64,000 bases of DNA from Pontibacter mucosus (GCF_003054055.1 NZ_QBKI01000002.1:186001-250000); one strand, 5' to 3'; positions 9,350 through 18,653 are shown, counted from the stretch's first letter. Notes: generated from the sequence alone by a model not told the origin. Numbers and translations are program-made.

Positions 9350-11425
9350 TTAATAGCTGCCGTTATACTTGCGCACAAACCACTCCACGCACACCAGGCC
9401 CAGCAGCAGGAAGAAAAGCCACTTCAGGTCCACCAGGTCGTTGAGCTCCTCTTTGCTGTAAATAACATTCTTGTGGTCGGCCTGCAGGATGTCCTGCTCC
9501 AGCTGCTGCAGCTGCTGCGGATAGTATAACTTGGATCCGCTGTTGCTGGCCAGTTGGTAAAGCAGGTTATGGTCGGCTACGGCGTTTAGGGCCTCCAGCT
9601 GCAGCTCCTCCACCACAAACTCGCCTTCGTCTTTCTGCCGCTGCCCGTTTATACTTGCCGTGGCCGTGTAGGTATAGCGCCCACCAGGCAGGGTGCCGAT
9701 GTTTACACCGCTCTGGTTTTCGCCGTTGGCAAAGGTAAATGTGCGCGGCTGTTCGTCCTCCCCTCTAATGGTAAGGGTGATGCTTTGTCCGTAAACCGGC
9801 TCCAGCGCCTCGTTGTAGGCCTCGGCGTTAAAGCGAATCTCATCAGAAGAAGTGTACTCGGTTTGGGTGGGGTATACGTTCAGGCGTTTTTTATTCCGGG
9901 GGGCGCTCAGCAGCTGCACCAGGTTGGTGATGAGCTGGTTGTAGGCCTGCGGCTGCTCGTGGTTGGCTGCCTCCTGCAGGCGCCATTGCCAGGTGCCGGA
10001 AGCCAGCAGCACCGCCGTGCGCCTGTCGTCGGAGGTTTGGACGGTGAGCAGCGGCTTGTTGGTGCGCACACGGCCCACCTGCTGATAAAGTATCACCTCG
10101 GTATTGGGCGCTAACCGCACCTCGCCATATGGTACCCGGGCCGGGGGGTATTCCTGCAGCCGATCCGCGGCATTTTCGGGCAGCTGGAAGTTGCTGAAGC
10201 TGGAGTTGGGCACGGCTGTTACCTCATCCGTCTGGCCGCTGCTGTTCAGGCTGATGCCCGTGTTCAGCCGGTTAAAGCCGGACAAATCGCTTTGCGGGCC
10301 GAGGATGTAAAGAACGGGAAGGTTTTTCTGGCGCACCAGGTTGAGGGCAGGCCCGGCCCCGCCGGTGCGGCCGGGCAGTTGGTGGAGCACTGCCACATCG
10401 TAATCCTGCTGCTGCAGCTCGTTTACGCCAGGGATGAACAGCACGGTCTCATAGTTCTCATTTGATTCGATGGCAGCGCGGATAGCCTTGATGTCGGGAT
10501 GCGGCGATGCGGCAGCCACCAGCACCCGGATCTTTCCTTTCACCACGTCGATGTAGGCGTGCTTGGTATTGTTGAGGGTGGTGAACTCACCTTCCAGCGG
10601 CTCTACCTGCACCACGTAGTGGCGCTTCCCGGTTCCGCTGGCCAGCACCTGAAACGGCACCTGCTGCACCGGCTGGTTATCCCGGAACGTGACTTTCTTG
10701 CTGGCAATGGTTTTGCCGTTCTCCTGAAGTATAACGTTGGCTGTTCTGCCGCCAAAGCCCTCGTGCTGCACCTCCACCTCCAGCGGGAAACGGTTGCCGC
10801 TGTAATTTACCTTGTTGTAGCGCAGCGAGGCTACCAGCACATCTTTCTTCGGTATGGTGTCGCCTACGGCCACCGGGTACAACGTATAGCCGTAATTGCT
10901 GTACACTGGCGAGATGCCTTGGTTCACAATACCATCCGACAGCAGCACCACGCCCGCCAGGTTCTGCTCGGCGTAGCCGTCCTGCACCTGCCGCAGCAGC
11001 TGGCTTAGGTTCGTTGTCTCGGAGCCGAATTGCACCTCGTTTATACTTTGTAGTTGCTCCTCGCCGAGTGTCTGAACCGCTGTGGCATAGCCCTGTTTCT
11101 CCAGCCGCTCGCGCACCTGCTGCAGTTGCTGCTGTGTGCCTTGTAGGGCCGCTGAGTCAGAAAACAGCTTCACCGACTGCGAATTATCCACTGCAAACAC
11201 AATGGTGGGCGGCACCGTGGTGTTGGATACATACCTTACCAGCGGCCCCATCAGCAGAAAACACAGCACACTCACCACCACAAAGCGCAGTGCTGCCAGG
11301 CCATAGTTGAGCGGCCTGGGCCAGGGCGTTTTTTTGCTGTAGAGCAGCCACGCATACAGCGCGCCCGCTGCCAAGCAGGCAAGTATAAGCCAGGGTGAGG
11401 CGGTGGTGATGAGGCGGAACGACAC
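9350..11425 (-). CDS. VWA-domain inner-membrane protein with C-terminal membrane anchor
   Basis: 691 residues. Two N-terminal membrane helices (PWLILACLAAGALYAWLLY and ALRFVVVSVLCFLLMG) are followed by a von Willebrand A-like domain opening TIVFAVDNSQSVKLF (a DxSxS-type metal site), then beta-sandwich-like regions and a last helix (WLFFLLLGLVCVEWFV) with a short cytoplasmic tail. This is the layout of the large conserved Bacteroidota membrane proteins related to BatA/glutamine-amidotransferase-like VWA proteins. The role is unknown; a periplasmic scaffold is a reasonable guess. The gene carries five AAGTATA/TATACTT words (near 9364, 9650, 10727, 11041, 11381), a clear example of that word inside coding sequence. 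Confidence 0.8.
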   Translation of the reverse strand: MSFRLITTASPWLILACLAAGALYAWLLYSKKTPWPRPLNYGLAALRFVVVSVLCFLLMGPLVRYVSNTTVPPTIVFAVDNSQSVKLFSDSAALQGTQQQLQQVRERLEKQGYATAVQTLGEEQLQSINEVQFGSETTNLSQLLRQVQDGYAEQNLAGVVLLSDGIVNQGISPVYSNYGYTLYPVAVGDTIPKKDVLVASLRYNKVNYSGNRFPLEVEVQHEGFGGRTANVILQENGKTIASKKVTFRDNQPVQQVPFQVLASGTGKRHYVVQVEPLEGEFTTLNNTKHAYIDVVKGKIRVLVAAASPHPDIKAIRAAIESNENYETVLFIPGVNELQQQDYDVAVLHQLPGRTGGAGPALNLVRQKNLPVLYILGPQSDLSGFNRLNTGISLNSSGQTDEVTAVPNSSFSNFQLPENAADRLQEYPPARVPYGEVRLAPNTEVILYQQVGRVRTNKPLLTVQTSDDRRTAVLLASGTWQWRLQEAANHEQPQAYNQLITNLVQLLSAPRNKKRLNVYPTQTEYTSSDEIRFNAEAYNEALEPVYGQSITLTIRGEDEQPRTFTFANGENQSGVNIGTLPGGRYTYTATASINGQRQKDEGEFVVEELQLEALNAVADHNLLYQLASNSGSKLYYPQQLQQLEQDILQADHKNVIYSKEELNDLVDLKWLFFLLLGLVCVEWFVRKYNGSY

Positions 11426-11558
11426 TTTAAAGTTAGAAAGTTAGAAGGTTAGAAAGTTAAAGAGTTATACTTTACGGCAGTTCTGCAAGTATAGGTGCTG
11501 GTGTATCTTTTATACTTTCATACACTTTAAGACAGGCTCAGCAACTAAATATAAAGTA

Positions 11559-11605
11559 AAAAGACCAATGCTACTAACGTTAACGCTATCGCATTGGTCT
11601 TTTTC
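11559..11605 (-). terminator. intrinsic terminator downstream of fabG (bidirectional sequence)
   Basis: AAAAGACCAATGC (11559-11571) pairs with GCATTGGTCTTTT (11591-11603), with a loop of about 19 bases. Runs of A and T on both sides would let it work on either strand. It lies between the fabG stop and the start of the VWA gene, both on the minus strand. Confidence 0.75.
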
Positions 11606-11672
11606 TATTATCAGGTTTGAGATTAGGTACTTTCCACTCCTAAACTCTCAAACTCCTAAACTCTTTAACTTA

Positions 11673-12419
11673 TTACGTCAGCATGCCGCCGTCTACCTGC
11701 AGCACCTGGCCGGAGATGTAGGCCGAGTCGTCGGAAGCCAGGAACACGGCTGCTTTGGCCACATCCTCCGGCGTACCGCCGCGCTTCAGCGGAATCGCCT
11801 TGCGCCACTCGTCCACCACTTTCTGGTCCAGTTCGCCGGTCATCTCGGTCTCGATAAAGCCCGGGGCGATGGCGTTGCAGCGGATGTTGCGTGAGCCCAG
11901 CTCCAGTGCCACCGATTTGGTGAAGCCGATAATGCCTGCCTTGGAAGCCGCATAGTTAGCCTGGCCGGCATTGCCTTTTATACCCACCACAGAAGTAATA
12001 TTGATAATAGAACCGGCTTTGGCGCGCATCATGTGCTTGGTGGCCGCCTTGGTCACGGAAAACACCGATTTCAGGTTCACGTTCATCACCGCGTCCCACT
12101 GCTCCTCGTTCATGCGCATCAGCAGGCCGTCGCGCGTGATACCGGCGTTGTTTACCACGATGTCGATTTTACCGAACTCCTTTACTACGTCCTCTACCAG
12201 TTGCTCGGCCTGGGCGTAGTCGGAGGCGTCGGAGCGGTAGCCTTTTACCTTGCCGCCGCCGGCTGCCAGCTCCTGCTCCAGTTGCTGTCCTTTTTCAACA
12301 CTCGAGAGGTAGGTAAACGCTACCTGTGCGCCTTGCTCCACAAACTGTTGTGCGATAGCGCGGCCTATTCCTTTTGATGCCCCTGTAATAAGGGCTACTT
12401 TTCCTTCTAATGCTTTCAT
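11673..12419 (-). CDS. fabG: 3-oxoacyl-[acyl-carrier-protein] reductase FabG
   Basis: 248 residues from the ATG at 12419 (MKALEGKVALITGASKGIG); the upstream ATG at 12428 falls inside a TAACTTTG promoter box and is unlikely. It is a classical short-chain dehydrogenase: cofactor loop GASKGIG (residues 13-19), NNAG (about 89-92), catalytic Ser in NITSVVG, YAASKAG (Tyr-x3-Lys), PGFIETEM, and C-terminal VLQVDGGM. It reduces 3-oxoacyl-ACP with NADPH in fatty-acid elongation. The 248-residue length and the full motif set match FabG rather than other SDRs. No other fab gene is adjacent. Confidence 0.93.
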   Translation of the reverse strand: MKALEGKVALITGASKGIGRAIAQQFVEQGAQVAFTYLSSVEKGQQLEQELAAGGGKVKGYRSDASDYAQAEQLVEDVVKEFGKIDIVVNNAGITRDGLLMRMNEEQWDAVMNVNLKSVFSVTKAATKHMMRAKAGSIINITSVVGIKGNAGQANYAASKAGIIGFTKSVALELGSRNIRCNAIAPGFIETEMTGELDQKVVDEWRKAIPLKRGGTPEDVAKAAVFLASDDSAYISGQVLQVDGGMLT

Positions 12420-12425
12420 AGGCGC

Positions 12426-12433
12426 CAAAGTTA
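12426..12433 (-). promoter_or_regulatory. -7 box (TAACTTTG) for fabG
   Basis: On the minus strand TAACTTTG matches TAnnTTTG. A transcript would begin near 12420, practically at the fabG ATG at 12419, so the mRNA would be leaderless or nearly so. Confidence 0.5.
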
Positions 12434-12699
12434 AAAAAGATTTCGGTAAACAGAAGAGGGGAGGAGATCGGCTGGCAAAGTATAAAACAAATCCGTTGAT
12501 GATAAGCGTGTTATGGAAGGTATAGTAAAGTTAAAATGAACCACTTTTCCGGGAGATTGTACTTTAGTTTAGCTGTAGAATTCCATGGAATTGATGGTAA
12601 CATATTTACAATCTGAATATTGTGCGAAAATTGTCTTTTATTTTTATAGGTTAAATTCTATTTTCGTGCGACTGTTAACCAAAGGTATCCCAAAAAATC

Positions 12700-14037
12700 A
12701 TGTTGAAACGCAGAAAAGGACTTGCCCTCCTGATCGCGTTGTCGTTGTTGATCTGCATTACGGCTGCGCAAACATTGGACTTTATCCCATCTAACTTGCT
12801 GGGCTCAAAGCGAGTAGAAGCGGCTTCGGTGAGCGAGCTCGCTGACGCTGAGGAACACGTAAAACTGCCCGCACCCATCGTGTACGGCATCCCCACCGAC
12901 TCGCTGGAGATAGTGGAGGCGGAAGTAGCCCGCGGGGAGGTGCTCTCCCAACTGCTTGCCAAGTATAACATCGACGCCACCACGGTGCACAACCTGGCCC
13001 AGAAGGCAAAAGATGTTTTTAACGTGCGCCGCATTGCCGCCGGCCGCAACTACACCATCCTGCACCAGCGCGACTCAGCCCAGACTGCACGGTATTTTAT
13101 TTATGAGCCAAGCCAGGTAGAGTATGTGATTTTTGATTTGCGCGACAGCCTGAATGTAACCTTGCACCAGCGCGAGGTGCAGGTGCTGGAGCGCACGATT
13201 GCCGGCGAAATCCGCAGCTCGCTTTTTGAAAGCATGGTAGACGCGGGTGGCTCGCCGCAGCTGGTGAACCTCTTTGCCGATATCTTCGCCTGGCGCATCG
13301 ACCTGAACCGCCTGCAGCCCGGTGATACTTTTAAGCTGATCTATGAGGAGAAAGTAGTGGAAGGGCAGAAGATTGGGTATGGCGAGCTGAAGTCTGCTGT
13401 GTTTGCGCACGAGGGCGAGGAGATCTACGCCATCGGCTTTGACGAGGGCAACGGCCTGAACTACTACGACCAGAAGGGGCAGAGCCTGAAAAGGGCATTC
13501 CTGAAGGAGCCGCTGGAGTATACCCGCATCAGCTCGCGCTATACCAAAAGCCGCTTCCACCCGGTGCAGAAGCGCTACAAGCCGCACCTGGGCACCGACT
13601 TTGCCGCGCCGCACGGCACGCCCATCCGTACAGTAGGCGACGGCGTGGTGCTGGCCGCCCACTATACCCGAGGCAACGGCTACTTTGTGAAAATCCGCCA
13701 CAACGATACTTATACCACGCAGTACCTGCACATGTCCCGTTTTGCGAAGGGCATCAAAAAAGGCTCGCGCGTAAAAATGGGGCAGACTATCGGCTACGTG
13801 GGCAGCACCGGCCTGGCCACGGGGCCGCACCTGTGCTACCGCTTCTGGAAGAACGGCAAACAGGTAGATGCCCTGAAGGTAAAACTTCCGGCTGCCAATC
13901 CTGTTAAGAAGGAAAACATGGAACAGTTTGCGCTGATTAAGGATGAAACGATGGAGCGCATGCAGGCCATCGACATTAAAAGTATAAAACAGGAGCTGCT
14001 GGCTTCAGAAGTGACGAAGGAACCAAACGATGCATAG
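12700..14037 (+). CDS. M23-family peptidoglycan metallopeptidase with OapA/LysM-like N-terminal region
   Basis: 445 residues. A signal-anchor (LALLIALSLLICITAAQTL) is followed by an OapA/LysM-like stretch (GEVLSQLLAKYNIDATTVHNLAQKA) and a C-terminal LytM/M23 domain. Zinc site: H296 and D300 in KPHLGTD. The usual HxH is H377-L-C379 (TGPHLCYRF), so the second ligand position is Cys rather than His. I recall this substitution in other Bacteroidota homologues, so it need not mean loss of activity. It would cut peptide cross-links in the periplasm, or act as a regulator if inactive. The domain order matches MepM/DipM-like envelope hydrolases. It is followed by a terminator. Confidence 0.88.
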   Translation: MLKRRKGLALLIALSLLICITAAQTLDFIPSNLLGSKRVEAASVSELADAEEHVKLPAPIVYGIPTDSLEIVEAEVARGEVLSQLLAKYNIDATTVHNLAQKAKDVFNVRRIAAGRNYTILHQRDSAQTARYFIYEPSQVEYVIFDLRDSLNVTLHQREVQVLERTIAGEIRSSLFESMVDAGGSPQLVNLFADIFAWRIDLNRLQPGDTFKLIYEEKVVEGQKIGYGELKSAVFAHEGEEIYAIGFDEGNGLNYYDQKGQSLKRAFLKEPLEYTRISSRYTKSRFHPVQKRYKPHLGTDFAAPHGTPIRTVGDGVVLAAHYTRGNGYFVKIRHNDTYTTQYLHMSRFAKGIKKGSRVKMGQTIGYVGSTGLATGPHLCYRFWKNGKQVDALKVKLPAANPVKKENMEQFALIKDETMERMQAIDIKSIKQELLASEVTKEPNDA

Positions 14038-14067
14038 AACTATACTTTAGTGAACATTTAATTTTAT

Positions 14068-14108
14068 ACGACAGGAGGCGCTTTTTATAGCGTCTCTTGT
14101 CGTATTAT
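14068..14108 (+). terminator. hairpin terminator after the M23 peptidase gene
   Basis: ACGACAGGAGGCGC (14068-14081) pairs with GCGTCTCTTGTCGT (14090-14103), 14 pairs including two G-U, with an 8-base T-rich loop. ATTATAG follows rather than a long T run, so termination strength is uncertain. Confidence 0.6.
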
Positions 14109-14127
14109 AGCTTTTATACTTCATAGC

Positions 14128-14795
14128 TCCTGCTGGCGCAAGTCTTCAGACTTGTGTCCTACGTTGGCGTCAAGTTTGCAACCTGACTGGCTTGAAAAGC
14201 CATACCTATACTTTGTGTATACTTTAGCTATACTTTATACTTCAGTTTATACTTTCATAGCTGCTGCTTTCTTCCACTTGAACCAAGCTATCCTTACTAG
14301 CTTCCGTTCATCCTCCAGACTTGCATGAGCTACTGTTGCACTTCTGGCTTTGGAGCTCTCAAGCCCGAGAGGCCTCGCCTTGGGGGTAGGGGCCCTCGAT
14401 AAGGGCATCGCGCGGTGTACATTTCCTTTGCTGCCCTTCGGTCGCAATGCCTTTCAGGCACCGGAAATCTAGAAGGCGCTCAACCCAAAGGCTGGGATAT
14501 GGTCGATAGCCACTGCTAGCTGCTAATACTACTGTCCCCTTGAGGGGACTTCAGGGGTGTAAAGCCAGTGGTAAAAGCTTTCGCTAAAAGTAAACACCCC
14601 TATGGTCCCCTCAAGGGGACAGTTTCTGTAGAATTTAACAGCCAAAGTCCCCTTTGAAGGGGCCAGGGGATGAGAATCGCCTGCCAGATTTATACTTTGC
14701 ACAGACAGCAGCGATGAAACTTATACTCCAGCCAAAGTAATGGCAGGCTCCCCGCCTTAGATAAGGAGGGGTAGGGGTGGTTGGACACGGTATTC
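14128..14795 (-). repeat. composite intergenic cassette, copy B (inverted)
   Basis: The 912-bp gap 14038-14949 contains one cassette reading right to left. In order: CCAACCACCCCTACCCC with the CCCCTCCTT/AAGGCGGGG hairpin (14756-14795), CCCCTTCAAAGGGG and GTCCCCTTGAGGGGAC hairpins (to about 14525), and the ~240-bp unit 14516-14256. The unit's variable stem reads TGCCT-GAA-AGGCA and its second stem CTCTC/GAGAG. Then come TATACTT words (14205-14255) and palindromes ending in GCGCCAGCAGG near 14128. The unit contains a ~20-bp insert (GGGGGTAGGGGCCCTCG on the plus strand) also found in copy F. Confidence 0.75.
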
Positions 14796-14866
14796 TCGGC
14801 TATACAGTTTCTGTAGGTATTAAGCGTATCAAGGGATCATGTTACGCACCGGTCAGACACTTGCAC

Positions 14867-14901
14867 CTGTAAAAGAAAATAGACGCAAAACCTGCGTCTA
14901 T
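14867..14901 (-). terminator. intrinsic terminator of the TPR gene
   Basis: On the minus strand ATAGACGCA (14901-14893) pairs with TGCGTCTAT (14887-14879) across a 5-base loop, followed by TTTCTTTT. A textbook rho-independent terminator 50 bp after the TPR stop codon. Confidence 0.85.
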
Positions 14902-14949
14902 CCAAGTATAAAATCTTCGTAATTTATTACATCCTACAAATCACCGGTC

Positions 14950-15558
14950 CTACTTACAATACTTCTTCAGATAAGGCTCAGCCTCTTTCAGGCCGAGTTT
15001 CTTGGCGGTGGTCCAGTCGGCGCAGGCGTTGGCTTTTTCGCCGATGTTGTAGCGGGGGGCGCCGCGGTTGTAGTAGGCTTCTGCGTAATCCGGGTCCAGC
15101 TGGAGGGCCTTGGTATAGTCGGAGATGGCGCCGCTGTTGTCTTTGAGGGCGTAACGCACCAGGCCGCGGTTGTTGTAGGCGCGGGCGTCCTTGGGCTTTA
15201 ACTCGATGCCTTTGTTAAAATCCTGAAGGGAAGCTTTGTAATCGCGGAGGTTATACCTGGTGAGGGCACGGCTCAGGTAGGCCTCAGCATACTTTGGGTT
15301 AACCGAAATGGCTTTGGTAAAATCGTCAATGGCTCCCCGGTAATCGCGCAGGCGGTCTTTGGCCACGCCGCGGTTGGTCAGGGTGGCGGCATGGCGCGGC
15401 TCCAGCTTCAGCACCTCGTCGTACTGCTGTATGGCTTCCTGGTAGCGGCCGGCCTTAAACTTCTCGTTCCCGTTCCTGAAATAATCCTTGGAAGTTTGCT
15501 GTGCGGCAGCGCTGAAGCTAAACAGGACGAAAATCAAAAGGGGTAGAACTTTGTGCAT
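14950..15558 (-). CDS. periplasmic tetratricopeptide-repeat protein
   Basis: 202 residues with a signal peptide (LPLLIFVLFSFSAAAQQ) and at least four consecutive TPR units of 34 residues. Each shows the W/Y-LG-Y-A-P pattern, for example GRYQEAIQQYDEVLKLEP, RDYRGAIDDFTKAISVNP, RDYKASLQDFNKGIELKP and KDNSGAISDYTKALQLDP. The tail (GEKANACADWTTAKKLGLKEA) is common in Bacteroidota TPR proteins. Such proteins are protein-binding scaffolds; the partner is unknown. It is a single gene with its own terminator. Confidence 0.9.
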   Translation of the reverse strand: MHKVLPLLIFVLFSFSAAAQQTSKDYFRNGNEKFKAGRYQEAIQQYDEVLKLEPRHAATLTNRGVAKDRLRDYRGAIDDFTKAISVNPKYAEAYLSRALTRYNLRDYKASLQDFNKGIELKPKDARAYNNRGLVRYALKDNSGAISDYTKALQLDPDYAEAYYNRGAPRYNIGEKANACADWTTAKKLGLKEAEPYLKKYCK

Positions 15559-15706
15559 AGGTACTGACTAATTTATACTTTCGCGGGCTAAAGTATAGAA
15601 TTGAGTGTATTAGTCAAAATTATTTTTGTATTATTAAAGTATAAGTGGAGTTGAATATAGTTTTTGCGATAATATCCGTCTTAAAATCAGGAGGGTAAAA
15701 GGTGGT

Positions 15707-15737
15707 TTTGCAGAGTTGGGATTATCGTTTAATTTTG
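15707..15737 (+). promoter_or_regulatory. Bacteroidota consensus promoter of lpdA
   Basis: TTTG at 15707-15710, then exactly 19 bases, then TAATTTTG at 15730-15737: both halves match the Bacteroidota primary-sigma consensus (TTTG, spacing 19-21, TAnnTTTG). The start codon of lpdA lies 25 bases downstream of the -7 box. Confidence 0.75.
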
Positions 15738-15762
15738 TCTGCAAACTTATAATAAAGAAACT

Positions 15763-17157
15763 ATGGCATCAAAATACGATTTAGTAGTGCTGGGTAGTGG
15801 CCCGGGAGGCTACGTGGCGGCAATCCGTGCCTCGCAGCTAGGGATGAAAGTAGGCGTTGTCGAGCGCGAGTCGCTGGGAGGCATCTGCCTGAACTGGGGC
15901 TGTATCCCGACCAAGGCACTGCTGAAAAGCGCTAACGTGTTTGAGTATATTAACCACGCAGCCGACTATGGCATCAGCATCGGCGAGGCTTCGGTTGACT
16001 TTAATAAAGTAATCCAGCGCAGCCGCGGCGTGGCCGATGGCATGAGCAAAGGCATCCAGTTCCTGTTCCGCAAGAACAAGATCGACGCCATCATGGGCAA
16101 CGGCAAAATCGTTGGCAAAGGCAAGCTGGAAGTGACAGATGCCGAAGGCAAGAAGAGCATTGTAGAAGCTGACAACATCATCATCGCTACGGGTGCCCGC
16201 TCCCGCGAGCTGCCTAACCTGCCTATCGACGGCAAGAAAATCATCGGCTACCGCCAGGCCATGGCCCTGGAGAAGCAGCCTGAAAGTATGGTGGTGGTAG
16301 GCTCTGGCGCTATCGGCGTGGAGTTTGCCTACTTCTACAACGCCATGGGCACGAAAGTGACCATCGTGGAGTATATGCCGAACATCGTTCCGGTAGAGGA
16401 CGAGGAGGTTTCACGCCAGCTGTCCAAGTCTTTCCGCAAGTCTGGTATCAACATCATGACCGACTCTTCTGTGGAGCACGTGGATACGAAAGGCGACCTG
16501 TGCAAGGTAACGGTGAAGACGGCCAAGGGCGAGGAGATCCTGGAGGCGGAAGTGGTGCTTTCTGCCGTGGGTATCCAGACAAACCTGGAGAACATTGGCC
16601 TGGAAGAACTGGGCATTAAGGTAGACCGCGGCCGCGTGGTGGTAGACGAGTTCTACAAAACCAACGTGGACGGCATCTACGCTATCGGCGACATCGTGCC
16701 GGGCCCTGCGCTGGCGCACGTGGCCTCTGCCGAGGGAATTATCTGCGTGGAGAAAATTGCCGGGCACAACCCTGAGCCGCTGAACTATGGCAACATCCCG
16801 GGCTGTACGTACTGCTCTCCCGAGATCGCCTCGGTGGGTCTGACCGAGAAGGCTGCCCGTGAGCAAGGCCTGGAGATTAAGGTAGGCAAGTTCCCGTTCT
16901 CTGCGTCTGGTAAGGCGAGCGCTGCCGGTGCCAAGGATGGCTTCGTGAAGGTGATTTTCGATGCCAAGTATGGCGAGTTCCTGGGCGCGCACATGATCGG
17001 TGCCAACGTAACCGAGATGATTGCCGAGGTAGTGGTTGCCCGCAAACTGGAGACAACCGGACACGAAATCATCAAGGCGGTGCACCCGCACCCAACCATG
17101 AGCGAGGCCGTTATGGAAGCCGCCGCCGCTGCCTACGACGAAGTTATTCACCTGTAA
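15763..17157 (+). CDS. lpdA: dihydrolipoyl dehydrogenase (E3 of 2-oxoacid dehydrogenase complexes)
   Basis: 464 residues, the normal E3 length. FAD-binding LGSGPGGYVAA (about 9-19), redox-active disulfide in GGICLNWGCIPTK (C43 and C48), NAD-binding VVGSGAIGVEF near 178, FAD-contacting YAIGDIVPGP, and the catalytic His-Glu pair in HPHPTMSE (441-448) are all present. It reoxidises dihydrolipoamide of pyruvate/2-oxoglutarate dehydrogenase or glycine cleavage with NAD. It sits alone, away from E1/E2 genes, under its own consensus promoter and with a strong terminator, so it probably serves several complexes. Confidence 0.97.
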   Translation: MASKYDLVVLGSGPGGYVAAIRASQLGMKVGVVERESLGGICLNWGCIPTKALLKSANVFEYINHAADYGISIGEASVDFNKVIQRSRGVADGMSKGIQFLFRKNKIDAIMGNGKIVGKGKLEVTDAEGKKSIVEADNIIIATGARSRELPNLPIDGKKIIGYRQAMALEKQPESMVVVGSGAIGVEFAYFYNAMGTKVTIVEYMPNIVPVEDEEVSRQLSKSFRKSGINIMTDSSVEHVDTKGDLCKVTVKTAKGEEILEAEVVLSAVGIQTNLENIGLEELGIKVDRGRVVVDEFYKTNVDGIYAIGDIVPGPALAHVASAEGIICVEKIAGHNPEPLNYGNIPGCTYCSPEIASVGLTEKAAREQGLEIKVGKFPFSASGKASAAGAKDGFVKVIFDAKYGEFLGAHMIGANVTEMIAEVVVARKLETTGHEIIKAVHPHPTMSEAVMEAAAAAYDEVIHL

Positions 17158-17176
17158 CGGGTAAGTATAGCAATTC

Positions 17177-17215
17177 AAAAAATGGGTTGGCCGGGTATCT
17201 GGCCAACCCATTTTT
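17177..17215 (+). terminator. intrinsic terminator after lpdA
   Basis: AATGGGTTGGCC pairs with GGCCAACCCATT across GGGTATCT, with A-run and T-run flanks (AAAAAA before, TTTTTA after). It is strong and symmetric enough to be bidirectional. Confidence 0.88.
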
Positions 17216-17476
17216 ATTGCAGGCCCTATACTTTAGCGCGGGTTTTATTCGTTTACCATATAGTCCGGGCTTGCAATTGACCGGATTTTAATGCGTATAT
17301 TGTACGCCTTTTACAGCCAGTAATTTTTCTGCCACTGCCTTTAAGGCAAGTTTGGTACTATTATAGCAGTAGGAGACCCTGAACTACATGCTGCGGGTAT
17401 TTTTGCCCACGATTCACTCCTGAGTATTTCCTCCTCGTCGTGTGAGTTCTGTTTCACACAATCTAATTTCCCTTTA
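17216..17476. other. upstream region of the desaturase gene, no gene seen
   Basis: About 260 bp between the lpdA terminator and the desaturase start. It contains one TATACTTT word (17227) and a possible long 5' leader. I see no TAnnTTTG box with good spacing, no tRNA and no credible ORF. Confidence 0.4.
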
Positions 17477-18595
17477 ATGAAGCTCAAAGGCAAAGTAAAA
17501 TTCGTTAACAAAGACAAAAGCCTGTTTTTCCCGACCCTCCGCAAGCGAGTAGATACTTATTTCAAGGACAATAATATTTCGAAGGAAGGCAACGCGCGCA
17601 TGATCACCAAAAGCGTCATCCTGCTTTTAGGCTACGTGGTTCCGTTTGTGCTGCTGCTCGCCTTTACCCCCTCGCTGGGCATCAGCCTGGCCCTGTGGCT
17701 GGTGATGGGCGTGTGCCTGGCGGGCATCGGCATGAGCGTGATGCACGACGCCAACCACGGGGCCTACTCCAAAAACAAAACCATGAACTACCTGATGGGC
17801 CACTCGGTGAACCTGGTGGGCGGTTCGGCTTTTAACTGGAAGCTGCAGCACAACATCCTGCACCATACTTATACCAACGTGGTGCACATGGACGAGGACA
17901 TACAGGACCGGGTGATGCTGCGTTTTTCGCCCCACACCGATGTGAAGTTTTACCACAAACTGCAGTGGATCTACGCTTTCTTCTTCTACGGCCTGCTGAC
18001 GCTGTACTGGGTGATTCTGAAAGACTTTGTGCAGTATATCGGCTTTATCCGGAGCGGCGTGAATGCAAACTCCAAATCAGAGAACCGGGCGGTACTAGCA
18101 AAAATCGTGGTAATGAAGGTTTTATACTTCTTCTCGATGCTGGTGGCCCCGACGCTTCTTTTTGGCATCCCGTTCTGGGAGGTGCTGCTGGGCTTTGTGC
18201 TGATGCATTTTGTGGGTGGAATTATACTTTCAGTTGTCTTCCAGCTGGCGCACACCGTGGAGGGCACGAGCCACCCGCTGCCTTGCGAGAATGGCACCAT
18301 TGAGAACGACTGGGCGATACACCAGCTCAACACGACAGCTAATTTTTCGCGCAACAGCAGGTTGCTCTCCTGGTACGTGGGCGGCCTTAACTTCCAGATT
18401 GAACACCACCTGTTTCCGCGTATTTGCCACATTCATTACCCGGCTCTGGCCGAAATTGTGCGCCAGACAGCCGAAGAATTCGACATTCCATACTTAGAGA
18501 ACAAGACTTTCCTGACGGCTGTGCGCTCGCACCTGGCCACGTTGCACCGGTTTGGCCGGCTGGAGTTGCCCCACCTGAAGGAAGTAATGGCGTAA
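17477..18595 (+). CDS. membrane fatty-acid desaturase (acyl-CoA/acyl-lipid desaturase family)
   Basis: 372 residues with the three histidine boxes of the di-iron desaturases: HDANH (H90-H94), HNILHH (H125-H130), and QIEHH (307-311) followed by LFPRICHIHYP. Hydrophobic pairs around 45-85 and 165-240 fit four membrane helices. The QIEHHLFP box with Q before the last box is typical of the front-end/delta-6-like and DesA3-like group rather than of classic delta-9 enzymes, but regiospecificity cannot be decided from sequence. It introduces a double bond into fatty acids at the inner membrane, probably for membrane-fluidity control. Confidence 0.92.
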   Translation: MKLKGKVKFVNKDKSLFFPTLRKRVDTYFKDNNISKEGNARMITKSVILLLGYVVPFVLLLAFTPSLGISLALWLVMGVCLAGIGMSVMHDANHGAYSKNKTMNYLMGHSVNLVGGSAFNWKLQHNILHHTYTNVVHMDEDIQDRVMLRFSPHTDVKFYHKLQWIYAFFFYGLLTLYWVILKDFVQYIGFIRSGVNANSKSENRAVLAKIVVMKVLYFFSMLVAPTLLFGIPFWEVLLGFVLMHFVGGIILSVVFQLAHTVEGTSHPLPCENGTIENDWAIHQLNTTANFSRNSRLLSWYVGGLNFQIEHHLFPRICHIHYPALAEIVRQTAEEFDIPYLENKTFLTAVRSHLATLHRFGRLELPHLKEVMA

Positions 18596-18612
18596 CACGC
18601 GTTTTATACTTT

Positions 18613-18653
18613 AAAGCAAAGGGCAGGAGGGCAACTTCCTGCCCTTTGCTTTT
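18613..18653 (+). terminator. intrinsic terminator after the desaturase gene
   Basis: AGCAAAGGGCAGGA pairs with TCCTGCCCTTTGCT over a short loop, ending in TTTTGCC. Stem of about 15 pairs. Confidence 0.82.

Noticed and set aside
14247..14447. 66-codon minus-strand ORF in cassette B
   Set aside because: Lies wholly in the repeat unit; the frame is not kept in other copies.
16411..17211. 266-codon minus-strand ORF antisense to lpdA
   Set aside because: Antisense of a strongly conserved enzyme; no domain signal.
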